Assembly: GCA_018714405.1 (NCBI GenBank) | Contig: DVNM01000009.1 | Span: 1-24,600 of the forward strand | Direction of reading: 5' to 3' | DNA length: 24,600 nucleotides | DNA from: Scybalenecus merdavium | Lineage (GTDB): Bacteria > Bacillota > Clostridia > Oscillospirales > Acutalibacteraceae | Shown: positions 1 to 7,668 of the stretch, piece by piece | Layout: every line of letters begins with the position of its first letter | Position numbering within the stretch: the stretch's first letter is position 1 | Notes under the pieces: model-generated | The model's database searches: none | Told to the model about the DNA's origin: nothing | The model's input: only the letters and a program-made list of their open reading frames with translations | Program-made: the position numbers and the translations under genes

Positions 1-19
1 TAAGATGATGGTAGTTCAT
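1..19 (-). CDS. IS30-family transposase, N-terminal six codons (partial)
   Basis: Only the start is present. The minus strand reads ATG at 19-17 and then codons for N-Y-H-H-L before the window ends. AGGAGG lies upstream with a spacing of about 8 bases. IS30-family DDE transposases of Firmicutes commonly begin M-x-Y-x-H-L followed by an HTH domain, and the terminal repeat at 105-130 supports the call. The start codon and ribosome site lie inside a long inverted repeat (13-36 with 63-85) that should reduce translation of transcripts entering from outside the element. Confidence 0.55.
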
Positions 20-104
20 ACAGTTCCCTCCTGGTATTTTTGGTTGTGTGGTAACTCCATTCTACCACAGGGGACTGTATGAGCTCCTTTTTATTTCCTT
101 TATG

Positions 105-130
105 TGTTGCACTTGATAGTATAATTCACC
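105..130. repeat. Terminal inverted repeat of the IS30-like element
   Basis: This 26-base stretch sits between the transposase leader and the neighbouring terminator and has the GTTGCACTT core typical of IS30-family ends. Read on the minus strand it also contains TATACT (123-118), a possible -10 box. In IS30 a junction promoter with -35 in one end and -10 in the other forms when the ends are joined; that this applies here is inference. Confidence 0.5.
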
Positions 131-140
131 AGCTGTATAT

Positions 141-171
141 AAAAAGACGGAGCTTTGTGCTCCGTCTTTTT
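141..171. terminator. Bidirectional intrinsic terminator
   Basis: A perfect 13-bp stem (141-153 with 159-171) around the loop TTTGT has an A-tract on its left and a T-tract on its right, so it can work on both strands. It most likely ends the minus-strand transporter transcript, whose stop codon is about 105 bases away. The stretch between (172-275) holds no gene I can support. Confidence 0.85.
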
Positions 172-275
172 TTGTTTTATAAAGTCGTTGCAGCCTGCCG
201 CAGGGGCAAGGCGTGCAGCTGTACTTACGCCAGCCAAAAAAGCTGCCGCAAATGATGTGAGATTTATGCGAACGT

Positions 276-1142
276 TCACACCAGCATCAGCAGCGTACCG
301 GCCACGATCAGCACCAGGCCGAAAGCTGCCTTTTTGGTCAGCTTTTCTTTGAATACGATATAAGAAAAAGCGATCGTCACCAGAATGCTCAGCTTGTCGA
401 TCGGCACCACAACGCTTGCCGGGCCGTCCTGCAGCGCGCGGTAATAGCACAGCCAGGCGCCGCCGGTCGCAATGCCGGACAGGCAGATGAAAAGCAGTTC
501 CTTTTTCGGTACTTCGCGCACCAGCTTGCTTTTGCCGGTCAGGGGTACCATCAGCCACGCCATGACCAGCACCACGCAGGTGCGTATGGCCGTGCCCAGG
601 TTCGATTCCACGCCGGCAATGCCGATTTTGCCCAAAATTGCCGTCAGCGCGGCAAACACGGCCGACAGCACGGCGTAAAGCAGCCAGGCACGGCTGCCGC
701 CGGTTTTCGCTGCGGCAGCGGTCTTTTGCCTGGCGACCATCAAAAGCGTGCCGGCGCCGATCAGAACGATCGCCGCGGCGCTGCGCGCGGTAAACCCCTC
801 GTGCAGAAAGATCAGCGCAAGGATCATCGTCAGCACGGTGCTCAGCTTGTCGATCGGCACCACTTTGTTGACGTCGCCCAGGGCCAGCGCCCGGAAGTAG
901 CACAGCCACGACGCGCCGGTCGCCAGTCCGGACAGCACCAGAAACACCCATGTTTTGGCGCTTAAATCCCCGATCGTGCCGGCTGAGCTGGTCAGCGCCA
1001 CCATCAGCCAGGAAAAAAACAGTACTACGCAGGTGCGTATGGCTGTGGCCACGGTGGAGTCGGTCTTTTGAATGCCGCATTTGGCCAGAATGGCCGTCAG
1101 GCCGGAAAAAAGCGCCGACCCGAATGCAAAAACGATCCACAT
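276..1142 (-). CDS. EamA/DMT-family membrane transporter
   Basis: A 288-residue inner-membrane protein with about ten hydrophobic helices. It is built as two similar halves: both halves contain TAIL-K-GI, TAIRTCVVL, SGxATGxxWLCYxRAL and VxPIDKLS. This is the classic internal duplication of EamA drug/metabolite transporters, and the length is normal for the family. The start at 1142 is preceded by AAAGGAGG at good spacing. Substrate cannot be read from sequence; members export amino acids, sugars or other metabolites. It lies 85 bases downstream of the CdaR-type regulator gene, separated by that gene's hairpin, so it may have its own weak promoter or be reached by readthrough. Regulation by that neighbour is possible but unproven. 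Confidence 0.9.
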   Translation of the reverse strand: MWIVFAFGSALFSGLTAILAKCGIQKTDSTVATAIRTCVVLFFSWLMVALTSSAGTIGDLSAKTWVFLVLSGLATGASWLCYFRALALGDVNKVVPIDKLSTVLTMILALIFLHEGFTARSAAAIVLIGAGTLLMVARQKTAAAAKTGGSRAWLLYAVLSAVFAALTAILGKIGIAGVESNLGTAIRTCVVLVMAWLMVPLTGKSKLVREVPKKELLFICLSGIATGGAWLCYYRALQDGPASVVVPIDKLSILVTIAFSYIVFKEKLTKKAAFGLVLIVAGTLLMLV

Positions 1143-1196
1143 ACCGGCACGCCTCCTTTATATGTGCGCTTTTGCCGGTGAAAGCATGCAGTGAAA

Positions 1197-1219
1197 ACCC
1201 GCAGGCATGGCCTGCGGGT
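1197..1219 (-). terminator. Hairpin downstream of the CdaR-type gene
   Basis: A perfect 10-bp GC-rich stem (1197-1206 with 1210-1219) and a 3-base loop lie 9 bases after the regulator's stop codon. The T-tract on the minus strand is short (TTTT), so termination may be partial, which would let some transcripts continue into the transporter gene. Confidence 0.6.
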
Positions 1220-1227
1220 CGTTTGTT

Positions 1228-2313
1228 TTAGTATTTGACCGGGCTGGAGCTTAAGTACTTGTTGACCATCAGCGCCACTTTAAAGACGATGGCGTCGTCA
1301 AACTCGCGCAGGTCAAGGCCAGTCAGTTTTTTGATCTTTTCCAGGCGGTACACCAGCGTGTTGCGGTGCACGAACAGCTTTCTGGAGGTTTCGGAAACGT
1401 TCAGGTTGTTTTCAAAGAATTTCTGAATGGTAAACAGCGTCTCCTGGTCCAGGCTGTCGATCGAGCCGCGCTTGAACACCTCGCGCAGGAACATTTCGCA
1501 AAGCGTGGTCGGCAGCTGATAGATCAGGCGAGCAATGCCCAGGTTTTCGTAGCTGATGATGGATTTCTCGGTGTCGAACACCTTGCCGACTTCCAGCGCC
1601 ACCTGCGCCTCTTTAAACGAGTGCGCCAGCTCTTTGATGCCGGTCACGCAGGTGCCGATGCCCACGACCGCCTGCACATAAAATTCGGTGGAAAGCGTGT
1701 CGCACACGGAACGGGCCAGCTTTTCCAGGTCTTTGATGTCTACGTTCGGGCGCACTTCCTTGACCAGGGCAATGTCCTTTTCATTGATGTTGATGACAAA
1801 GTCCTTGCTTTTGTCGGGGAAGAAGTTCTGGATCACGTCAAAAACGGAAACGCTCGTCTGCTGGCTGATGCGGATCAGAAAGACTACGCGCGTAGCGTCG
1901 TTGTTGAAGTGCAGCTCGCGCGATTTGATCAGGATGTCGCCCGGCAGGATATTGTCAAGTATGACGTTTTTAATGAAGTTTGCGCGGTTGAATTTTTCGT
2001 CGTTGTTCAGCTTGATCTGGTTCAGGGAAACGGCGATCAGGTCTGCATAACGCTTGGACAGCTCGTCGGTGCCGTCCACAAATACGGCGTATTCGGGGTG
2101 CACGGCGTTGCCGAAGGCCTTGTAAGTGCATGAATCCACGCAAATCTGCAGGCCGTTGAACACGCCGGCCGAGATCACGCCCTTGCGCACCTCGCCGACC
2201 AGGCCCAGGTCGCTGCTGGCGATCACGGTGCCGCTTTCGTCTACCACGCCGATCGTGCGGTCAATGGCTTCGCGCATCTGGTGGATAACGCTTTGGAACA
2301 ATCGGTTAGGCAA
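1228..2313 (-). CDS. CdaR/PucR-type transcriptional regulator
   Basis: A 361-residue cytoplasmic regulator. The N-terminal part (about 1-130; VIHQMREAIDRTIGVVDESG, then SSDLGLVGEV) resembles the sugar-diacid recognition domain of CdaR. The middle (about 170-280) resembles the GGDEF-like region of PucR/CdaR proteins. The C-terminal 50-60 residues (NNLNVSETSRKLFVHRNTLVYRLEKI) are the HTH_30 DNA-binding domain. I place the start at TTG (2313-2311) because AAAGGAGG lies 7 bases before it; a longer reading from 2361 begins upstream of that ribosome site and its N-terminus does not look like the family. CdaR activates glycerate/glucarate genes in E. coli. Here no diacid gene is adjacent, so the ligand is unknown. 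It has its own promoter (2388-2416) and a dyad upstream of it. Confidence 0.85.
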   Translation of the reverse strand: MPNRLFQSVIHQMREAIDRTIGVVDESGTVIASSDLGLVGEVRKGVISAGVFNGLQICVDSCTYKAFGNAVHPEYAVFVDGTDELSKRYADLIAVSLNQIKLNNDEKFNRANFIKNVILDNILPGDILIKSRELHFNNDATRVVFLIRISQQTSVSVFDVIQNFFPDKSKDFVININEKDIALVKEVRPNVDIKDLEKLARSVCDTLSTEFYVQAVVGIGTCVTGIKELAHSFKEAQVALEVGKVFDTEKSIISYENLGIARLIYQLPTTLCEMFLREVFKRGSIDSLDQETLFTIQKFFENNLNVSETSRKLFVHRNTLVYRLEKIKKLTGLDLREFDDAIVFKVALMVNKYLSSSPVKY

Positions 2314-2387
2314 AATGACTCCTCCTTTTACACAAAAGAAATGGTACAAATAAAGTTGCACAAAAATTATCTGCTATATTTGTCAGT

Positions 2388-2416
2388 ATTATACAACAGC
2401 TTTGACCAATTTGCAA
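2388..2416 (-). promoter_or_regulatory. Promoter of the CdaR-type regulator
   Basis: On the minus strand, -35 TTGCAA (2416-2411) and -10 TATAAT (2393-2388) are separated by exactly 17 bases. Transcription would start near 2381, giving a leader of about 68 bases before the TTG start. The same TTGCAA -35 box recurs in two other promoters of this window. Confidence 0.7.
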
Positions 2417-2421
2417 CTATT

Positions 2422-2451
2422 TTCACAAAAAAATAAGTAAATCTTTGTGAA
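2422..2451. promoter_or_regulatory. Dyad TTCACAAA-N14-TTTGTGAA upstream of the regulator promoter
   Basis: Two perfectly complementary 8-base arms (2422-2429 and 2444-2451) sit just upstream of the -35 box, centred near -56 relative to the predicted transcription start. That position suits an activator site, possibly autoregulation by the CdaR-type protein. It is A/T-rich, so chance or a weak terminator for the upstream operon cannot be excluded. Confidence 0.4.
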
Positions 2452-2498
2452 GTATATATAATGTTAAGATTTTGTCAAAATTATTGCCGCGATAATGC

Positions 2499-3224
2499 TC
2501 ATTTTTGCTGTTTTTGTACAGCAGCGTTCAGTGCAGCCACTTCTTCGGCCGTCATTTCCCGCCACTGGCCGGGGGCAAGCGCCGGGTCCAGCGCCACCGG
2601 GCCGATCTTGGTGCGCTTCAGTTCCAGCACGGTCATGCCGTGCTTTTGAAACATGCGCCGCACCTGGTGGTAAAGTCCCTGGCGCAGCACCACCTGCGGG
2701 TGCAGCCGGTCGGGGCAGGGGGTCAGCTCGGCTGAGAGCAGCTTTTGCCCGTTTAAGGTCATGCCGCCGGCAAAGTCGCGCGCCGTCTCGTCGTCAAACG
2801 GCTTGTCCAGCCGCGCCTCGTATGTTTTGGCCACATGGCTTCTGGGGCTTAAAATGCGGTGGGCAAACGCGCCGTCGTCGGTCAAAAGGCAAAAGCCGGT
2901 CGTCGCCTTGTCGAGCCGGCCGGCCGGGAAAAGGCCCGGGCGGCGCATGCTTTTCGGCAGCAGGTCGGTCACGGTCGTTTCGCCGTCTTTTCCGGCAGAA
3001 GCCGAGATCACGCCCTCCGGCTTGTGCAGCATGATGTATACAAACGGCGTGTAGCGCTTTGGCGTGCCGCCGATCGTGATCTCGGCCGTGTCGCGCACCT
3101 GCGCGCCCGCGTCGGTGCACACGCACCCGTCCAGCGCCACCTGGCCGCTTTTGATCAGCTCCCGGGCCTCTTTTCGGGAGATCAGTTGAATTTTTGCAAC
3201 AAGTTTATCCAGTCTTTGCATCAT
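2499..3224 (-). CDS. RsuA/RluB-family pseudouridine synthase
   Basis: Converts a specific uridine in ribosomal RNA to pseudouridine in the cytoplasm. Residues 1-48 form an S4 RNA-binding domain (QRLDKLVAKIQLISRKEARELIK). The catalytic motif GRLDKATTG lies near residues 101-109, with the active-site Asp near 104. GLYHQVRRM near 182-190 is another conserved motif. The length (about 240 residues) is normal. The frame stays open upstream to 3494, but that stretch is the DUF4830 gene read in another frame. The real start is one of two adjacent ATGs (3224 or 3221), overlapping the DUF4830 stop by about 20 bases, so translation is probably coupled; only a weak ribosome site is visible. Last gene of the FHA operon. 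Whether the target is 16S or 23S cannot be told. Confidence 0.92.
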   Translation of the reverse strand: MMQRLDKLVAKIQLISRKEARELIKSGQVALDGCVCTDAGAQVRDTAEITIGGTPKRYTPFVYIMLHKPEGVISASAGKDGETTVTDLLPKSMRRPGLFPAGRLDKATTGFCLLTDDGAFAHRILSPRSHVAKTYEARLDKPFDDETARDFAGGMTLNGQKLLSAELTPCPDRLHPQVVLRQGLYHQVRRMFQKHGMTVLELKRTKIGPVALDPALAPGQWREMTAEEVAALNAAVQKQQK

Positions 3225-3684
3225 AAAATCCGTGCATGAACCCGTTTTCCGCATCGGTCGAGCAGATGTCGCCGCCGATGATGTAACCGCCGCTGACCAG
3301 AATATCGGCGTAAATGTAGTCGTCGTTTTCATGCCCTTTGTAGTTGGTGATCCGGTAGGTGTACAGCGTGGCGGTCTTGCCCTTGTACGGCTCCAGATCA
3401 AAGTTTTGTGCGGTTTGAATGGCATTGTACTGTGTGTACACGTCGTTGAACTCGGTCGGAATGACGATCTCTTTTTCGGTGTAGTTCTCGTCAAATTCCC
3501 ACCCGCAGCCGGTCAGGAACGCGGCGCGGTCGCGCTCGGTCTGGCCGCTTATCTTGTCGCTGGCGCTGGCCGGCGCGGCCTGGTGGTTGCCGAGGAACGT
3601 CAAAACGATCACCACAATGCCGACAACGCACAGAATAATGCCGAAAATCATTTTGGGTTTCGCCTTAAATGTCATGACACGCAT
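3205..3684 (-). CDS. DUF4830 membrane-anchored protein
   Basis: A 159-residue protein with an N-terminal membrane segment (about 11-31) and an exported C-terminal domain matching DUF4830 as I know it: FLTGCGWEFD, IVIPTEFNDVYTQYNAIQ, YKGKTATLYTYRITNY, GGDICS and FMHGF in order. The function of this domain family is unknown. I choose the start at 3684, not 3717, because AGGAG lies 8 bases before it. The start codon and ribosome site lie in a perfect 11-bp hairpin (3680-3711). The gene follows hflX by about 60 bases and overlaps the pseudouridine synthase gene, so it is part of the same operon. Confidence 0.85.
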   Translation of the reverse strand: MRVMTFKAKPKMIFGIILCVVGIVVIVLTFLGNHQAAPASASDKISGQTERDRAAFLTGCGWEFDENYTEKEIVIPTEFNDVYTQYNAIQTAQNFDLEPYKGKTATLYTYRITNYKGHENDDYIYADILVSGGYIIGGDICSTDAENGFMHGFYDAKTG

Positions 3685-3711
3685 AAAATCACTCCTATAG
3701 GATTTTATGCG
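3680..3711 (-). promoter_or_regulatory. Hairpin presenting the DUF4830 ribosome site in its loop
   Basis: Perfect 11-base arms CGCATAAAATC (3680-3690) and GATTTTATGCG (3701-3711) enclose a 10-base loop. In the minus-strand mRNA the loop contains the AGGAG ribosome site, while the start codon is buried in the stem. This could set translation of the DUF4830 gene relative to hflX. Confidence 0.5.
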
Positions 3712-3745
3712 CGCCATGGCCTTAAAATGAATCGTTATGATTTTG

Positions 3746-4984
3746 TCATAAAATCAGCGCCCGGTGCGCCTGCAAAAACGCGGCCTCGGCCAGCACGTCG
3801 GCCTCAATGCCGTTTTCGGTGTAGTTCTCGCTGTAGACCACGCCGTTTTGGCGGATCTCGCCCAGCACCCCGGCCTGTGCGAACGGCACCAGAAGACGCG
3901 CACGCTTTTTCGTCTGCGGCAGCATCCGAACGATCTCACCCAGCAGTTTTTCAATGCCCTCGCCGGTCTTCGCACTGATCGTAACGGTCTTGCCCATAAA
4001 TACGGGCGCTTCGCTTAAAAGGTCGCTTTTGTTCAGCACGTTCAGCACCGGCGCACGCGCCGCGCCCAGCGCCGTCAGTACGTCGGATGTCACTTTCATC
4101 TGTTCAAAGCAGTCGGGGTCGGCCGCGTCGCACACGTTTAAGATCAGGTCGGCATAAACGGCCGTTTCCAGTGTGGAGTGGAAGGCCTCTACCAGCCGGT
4201 GCGGCAGGCGGCGGATAAAACCGACTGTGTCGATGAGCATCACGTTTTGCCCGTCCGGCAGGGTCAGGCGGCGCGCGGTCGGGTCCAGGGTCGCAAACAG
4301 CTTGTCCTCGGCCAGCACGCCGGCGCCCGTCAGCGCGTTCATCAGCGTGGACTTGCCGGCGTTCGTGTAGCCCACCAGCGCCACGGTGCGCACGCCGTCT
4401 TTTTTGCGGCGCTGCAGCTGGCTTCGGCGGCGTTTTTCCGTTTCGGCCAGCTGTGTCTTTAAGAACTGGATGCGCCGGCGGATGTGGCGGCGGTCGCTTT
4501 CCAGCTTCGTCTCGCCGGGGCCGCGCGTGCCGATGCCGCCGCCGAGCCTCGAAAGGGCGGTGCCCCGGCCGGCCAGCCGCGGCAAAAGGTACTGCAGCTG
4601 CGCCAGCTCCACCTGTATTTTGCCCTCGCTGCTTTTGGCGTGCGCGGCAAAAATATCTAAAATCAGGTCGGTGCGGTCGATCACGCGCACATCGGTCTCG
4701 TCTTCCATATTTTTGATCTGCGTCGGCGTCAGTTCGTCGTTGCAGATGATCAGGTCTGTTTCGTTCGCCTTGCAAAAGGCGGCGATCTCCTGCAGCAGCC
4801 CGTGCCCGACATAGGTGCTCCCTTTCGGCGCACGGCGGTTCTGCACCATGGTGCCCTGCACCTCGGCGCCGGCCGTGTCGGCCAGGCGCACCAACTCGTC
4901 CATGGCCGTTTCGGTGTCTGCCTCGCCGCAGTTGACGCCCAGCAGAAGCGCTTTTTCCTTTTGCGTGCGCTTTACTTCTTCCAT
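3746..4984 (-). CDS. hflX: GTPase HflX
   Basis: A ribosome-associated GTPase that splits or rescues stalled 70S ribosomes under stress. Visible in its 412 residues: the N-terminal HflX domain, the diagnostic GGGIGTRGPGETKLE segment (about 148-162), a coiled linker rich in Arg/Lys (165-195), and the G domain with G1 GYTNAGKS (205-212), G3 DTVGF (252-256) and G4 NKSD (318-321). The start ATG overlaps the PBP stop codon by one base (TGATG), so translation is coupled. HflX in an operon with cell-wall genes is not obviously functional; the tight spacing suggests stable co-expression. Length and motifs are normal. Confidence 0.95.
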   Translation of the reverse strand: MEEVKRTQKEKALLLGVNCGEADTETAMDELVRLADTAGAEVQGTMVQNRRAPKGSTYVGHGLLQEIAAFCKANETDLIICNDELTPTQIKNMEDETDVRVIDRTDLILDIFAAHAKSSEGKIQVELAQLQYLLPRLAGRGTALSRLGGGIGTRGPGETKLESDRRHIRRRIQFLKTQLAETEKRRRSQLQRRKKDGVRTVALVGYTNAGKSTLMNALTGAGVLAEDKLFATLDPTARRLTLPDGQNVMLIDTVGFIRRLPHRLVEAFHSTLETAVYADLILNVCDAADPDCFEQMKVTSDVLTALGAARAPVLNVLNKSDLLSEAPVFMGKTVTISAKTGEGIEKLLGEIVRMLPQTKKRARLLVPFAQAGVLGEIRQNGVVYSENYTENGIEADVLAEAAFLQAHRALIL

Positions 4985-6360
4985 CAGTCTTTTACCAGCG
5001 CCTGCAGCACGGTGTTGGCCACCGGGCCGGCGTTTTGTGAGCCGGAACCGCCGCGCTCAATGACCACGACAAAGGCGTAGGGGTTGTCGTCGTCATCCAT
5101 AAAGCCGGCAAACCAGGCGGTGTTGTGGTCGGTCACGTCGTCTACCTGCGCCGTGCCGCTCTTGGCGCAAAGGTTCAGCCCTCTGTAGCGCCAGTCGCCG
5201 TAGTTTGTTTTGGTGTTGTTGCGCATCAGTTTTTTGACGGTCTCGGCCACATCCGGGTCAATGATCTGTTCCTCCTTGGGCAGCGGGTCGTCGGTCAGCG
5301 GATTGCCGCCGATCTCCTCAACGGAAGAAATCAGCGTCATTTCCACGGCCTTGCCGCCGTTGCCGATGGCGCCGACCACACGCATCATGCCGATCGGCGT
5401 GATCTGTGTGGTGTACTGGCCGATGCCGGCCCAGCCGAGCTGGTCGGTCGACACGTTCGTCAAATCGAATTTGCCGGCAGCGGTTTGGATGTTGTTGATC
5501 GTGATGCCGGAGGTCAGGCCCAGGCTTTTGACCGTTTCGGTCAGCTTGTCGGCGCCCAGCTCGATCGCGATCTGTGCGTAGGTCGCGTTGCACGACTGTG
5601 AAAACGCCCTGGCCAGGTCCACGCGGCCGTGCGTGGCGTTGCAGATGATCTCGCCGCCGCCCTCCGGTTTGTAGGAGCCGGTGCAGCGCCAGGTGCGGTC
5701 CAGCACATCGTCTATGTTTTCCACGGCGCACAGCGTCACCACGATCTTAAACGTGGAGCCCGGGGTGTACAGGCCGTTGAACAGGCGGTTCAGGTAAGCG
5801 CCCTCGTAGTCGCTATTTGAATCGATGTCGTCCGGAATGTTGTCTACGTCGTAGGTGGGGCTCGACACGTCGCAGAAGATCTCGCCGGTCTTGTAGTTGA
5901 ATACGCCCACGGTGCCCTTGCGGCCGTCCATGGCGTCCAGCGCCGTGGCGCTCACTTCTGCGTCGATCGTCAGGTTGACGATACTGCCGTCGCTGTGCAC
6001 CACGTCGTACACGCCGTTTACAAGCGAGTAGTTGGTCAAATCGGCGCCCAGGTTGCTTTGAATACCGCTCGAGATAAAGCCGTTGCGGTCGCCCAGCACA
6101 TGCAGCGTCGCCTTGCGGATGTCGCGCTCGTCGCTGTAGGTGCGCTCGCCGTTCTCCTGTGTCAGCAGCACGGCGCCGTTGCGGTCGCGAATGCTTTTCA
6201 GCCCCACGAACGTGCCGTTTGAATAGATGTTGTGGTTATATTTCTGCATGACCCACTCGTCGGCCTCGGTCGCAAAAGAATAAACCAGAAAGCCCAGCCC
6301 GAACAGGAAGCAGATCACGATCACCCATAAAAAGATGCCGCGTTTGGTGATCATTTTCAT
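4984..6360 (-). CDS. Class B penicillin-binding protein (PbpA/FtsI-like transpeptidase)
   Basis: Cross-links peptidoglycan outside the membrane, normally in complex with a SEDS polymerase. One N-terminal membrane anchor (about 8-28) is followed by a short pedestal and a complete transpeptidase domain: catalytic STFK (Ser near 202), SCN (256-258) and KSGT (400-403). At 458 residues it is shorter than FtsI or PBP2 and close to the PbpA type found next to RodA-like proteins and FHA proteins in Actinobacteria and Clostridia. The start ATG overlaps the SEDS stop codon (ATGA), with AGGAGG 12 bases upstream. The overlap indicates coupled production of the two partners. Elongation, division or sporulation use cannot be separated by sequence alone. 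Confidence 0.93.
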   Translation of the reverse strand: MKMITKRGIFLWVIVICFLFGLGFLVYSFATEADEWVMQKYNHNIYSNGTFVGLKSIRDRNGAVLLTQENGERTYSDERDIRKATLHVLGDRNGFISSGIQSNLGADLTNYSLVNGVYDVVHSDGSIVNLTIDAEVSATALDAMDGRKGTVGVFNYKTGEIFCDVSSPTYDVDNIPDDIDSNSDYEGAYLNRLFNGLYTPGSTFKIVVTLCAVENIDDVLDRTWRCTGSYKPEGGGEIICNATHGRVDLARAFSQSCNATYAQIAIELGADKLTETVKSLGLTSGITINNIQTAAGKFDLTNVSTDQLGWAGIGQYTTQITPIGMMRVVGAIGNGGKAVEMTLISSVEEIGGNPLTDDPLPKEEQIIDPDVAETVKKLMRNNTKTNYGDWRYRGLNLCAKSGTAQVDDVTDHNTAWFAGFMDDDDNPYAFVVVIERGGSGSQNAGPVANTVLQALVKD

Positions 6361-7658
6361 CTTTGACGTGCACCTCCTTTTCTGTGCACTTGGCCGCCGC
6401 CGCTGTTGTAGGTGCGCACGTCAGACGCCTTGATGAAGGCCAGAATGGCCCAGCAGCTGATGATGGAAGAGCCGCCCTGGCTCACAAACGGCAGGGTCAC
6501 GCCGGTCAGCGGCAGAATGTCGGTAATGCCGAAAATGTTGAGCGCCGCCTGGAACAGCAGCATGCCTGCGCCGGCCACGGCGGTGATGCTGTAAAATGCG
6601 CTTTTGCTGGCGATCGAGTTCTTGAGCGCCGACACGGCGATGCCCACGAACGACAGCACCACGATGAGCCCGAAGAGCAGGCCCCACTCCTCACAGATCA
6701 CACCGAATACAAGGTCGGATGTGGAAGCGTAAACATTGCGCACGAAGCCCTGGCCGATGCCAAGCCCCAGCAGGCCGCCGGAAGCCAGGCCGACGAGCAC
6801 GCGCGTCTGCTGCTGGCCGCCGCCGTAGGGGTCTTCAAAAACGTGGCGGTAGGTGGCGAAGCGCTCGGTCACATAGGGCCGGTAACGCACGATGATGCCT
6901 GCGCCGAGGCCGGCCGCCGCCACCGAGTAGATCACGGTGCGGATGTCGCCGGAGTTCATGAACGCCAAAATCAGGAAGGTCACAAAAAAGATCAGCGCCG
7001 CGCCGAAGTCGCGGATCACGAACATGGAACCCACGCACAGGCAGGCAAAGATCAGAAAAGCCCAGATGTTTTTGGTCGTTTGTATTTTTTCCAGCGTGGC
7101 GGCGCCCACAAAGATGAACGCCACCTTTACAAATTCGCTCGGCTGAAAGGTGATGCCGCTGTTTTCGCCGCCGATCTGTATCCAGTTGTAGGCGCCGTTC
7201 GTCGTCTCGGCCAAAATGATGTTCAGCGCCATCAAAAGCAGCGCGCCGATGGCGGCCGGCAGGCGCAGCTTCATGCACAGGTCCACATTGCCCATTAAAA
7301 ACACCAGAAAAATGTGCACCAGAATGCCGGCCACGATCATCAAAAGCTGCCGCAGCGCCGCAGCCGGCGTAATGCTGCCGATCACGCACAGGCCGACCGA
7401 GCACAGGAAAAACGCAATGAATTCCAGCTCAAAATTGCGGCGGTGGAACGCCGTGTAAAATACGATCAGGTACACCCATTCGATCACGATGAAAAGGCCG
7501 ATGGCCAGCACGATCTGCATGCCGTCTTTGTCTACGCTCAGGGCGGCGGAAAGCCCGGTCAGCGCCTGAAAGATATTTAAAAACAGCAGCATGATAAAGT
7601 TGTTGATCGGGCGTATCTTCAGCGGCTTCGGGGCGCGTTTTCGTTTTTCTTTTGCCAT
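6357..7658 (-). CDS. SEDS-family peptidoglycan glycosyltransferase (FtsW/RodA/SpoVE)
   Basis: A polytopic membrane enzyme of 433 residues that polymerises lipid II into glycan strands. Conserved SEDS features: FQPSEFVK (171-178), an Asp in IRDFGAAL near residue 217 at the position of the catalytic Asp, SDLVFGVICEEWG (314-326) and LPFVSQGGSS (389-398). The N-terminus is basic (KEKRKRAPKPLKIR) and cytoplasmic. The start at 7658 has AAGGAGG 5-6 bases upstream. It lies 10 bases after the FHA gene and overlaps the PBP gene by 4 bases, forming the usual polymerase/transpeptidase pair. Confidence 0.94.
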   Translation of the reverse strand: MAKEKRKRAPKPLKIRPINNFIMLLFLNIFQALTGLSAALSVDKDGMQIVLAIGLFIVIEWVYLIVFYTAFHRRNFELEFIAFFLCSVGLCVIGSITPAAALRQLLMIVAGILVHIFLVFLMGNVDLCMKLRLPAAIGALLLMALNIILAETTNGAYNWIQIGGENSGITFQPSEFVKVAFIFVGAATLEKIQTTKNIWAFLIFACLCVGSMFVIRDFGAALIFFVTFLILAFMNSGDIRTVIYSVAAAGLGAGIIVRYRPYVTERFATYRHVFEDPYGGGQQQTRVLVGLASGGLLGLGIGQGFVRNVYASTSDLVFGVICEEWGLLFGLIVVLSFVGIAVSALKNSIASKSAFYSITAVAGAGMLLFQAALNIFGITDILPLTGVTLPFVSQGGSSIISCWAILAFIKASDVRTYNSGGGQVHRKGGARQR

Positions 7659-7668
7659 GTCTGCCTCC

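Larger units (their letters stand above)
1..130 (-). mobile_element. IS30-family insertion sequence, end fragment
   Basis: The left edge holds the transposase-start end of an insertion sequence that continues outside the window. Seen: a terminal-repeat-like sequence at 105-130 (core GTTGCACTTGATAGTATAA) and, 85 bases inside it, a ribosome site and start codon whose first residues MNYHHL match the usual opening of IS30-family transposases. The GTTGCACTTGA core resembles IS30-family ends in Firmicutes from memory. The element lies just beyond the terminator of the neighbouring transporter gene, so it interrupts nothing visible. The other end and the target duplication are outside the window. 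Confidence 0.65.

Noticed and set aside
100..1140. A long minus-strand open frame (346 codons) over the transporter gene
   Set aside because: It is the transporter gene read out of phase: Arg/Gly/His-rich, no family features, and the overlapping frame has ten helices and a clear internal duplication.
2422..2451. Terminator for the FHA operon
   Set aside because: Long AT-rich loop and no proper U-tract after the stem on the minus strand; the position fits a regulator site better. No strong terminator for this operon was found.
3225..3494. N-terminal extension of the pseudouridine synthase
   Set aside because: The 90 extra residues are Thr/Arg/Pro-rich and correspond to the DUF4830 gene in another frame; the S4 domain begins right after the ATG pair at 3224/3221.
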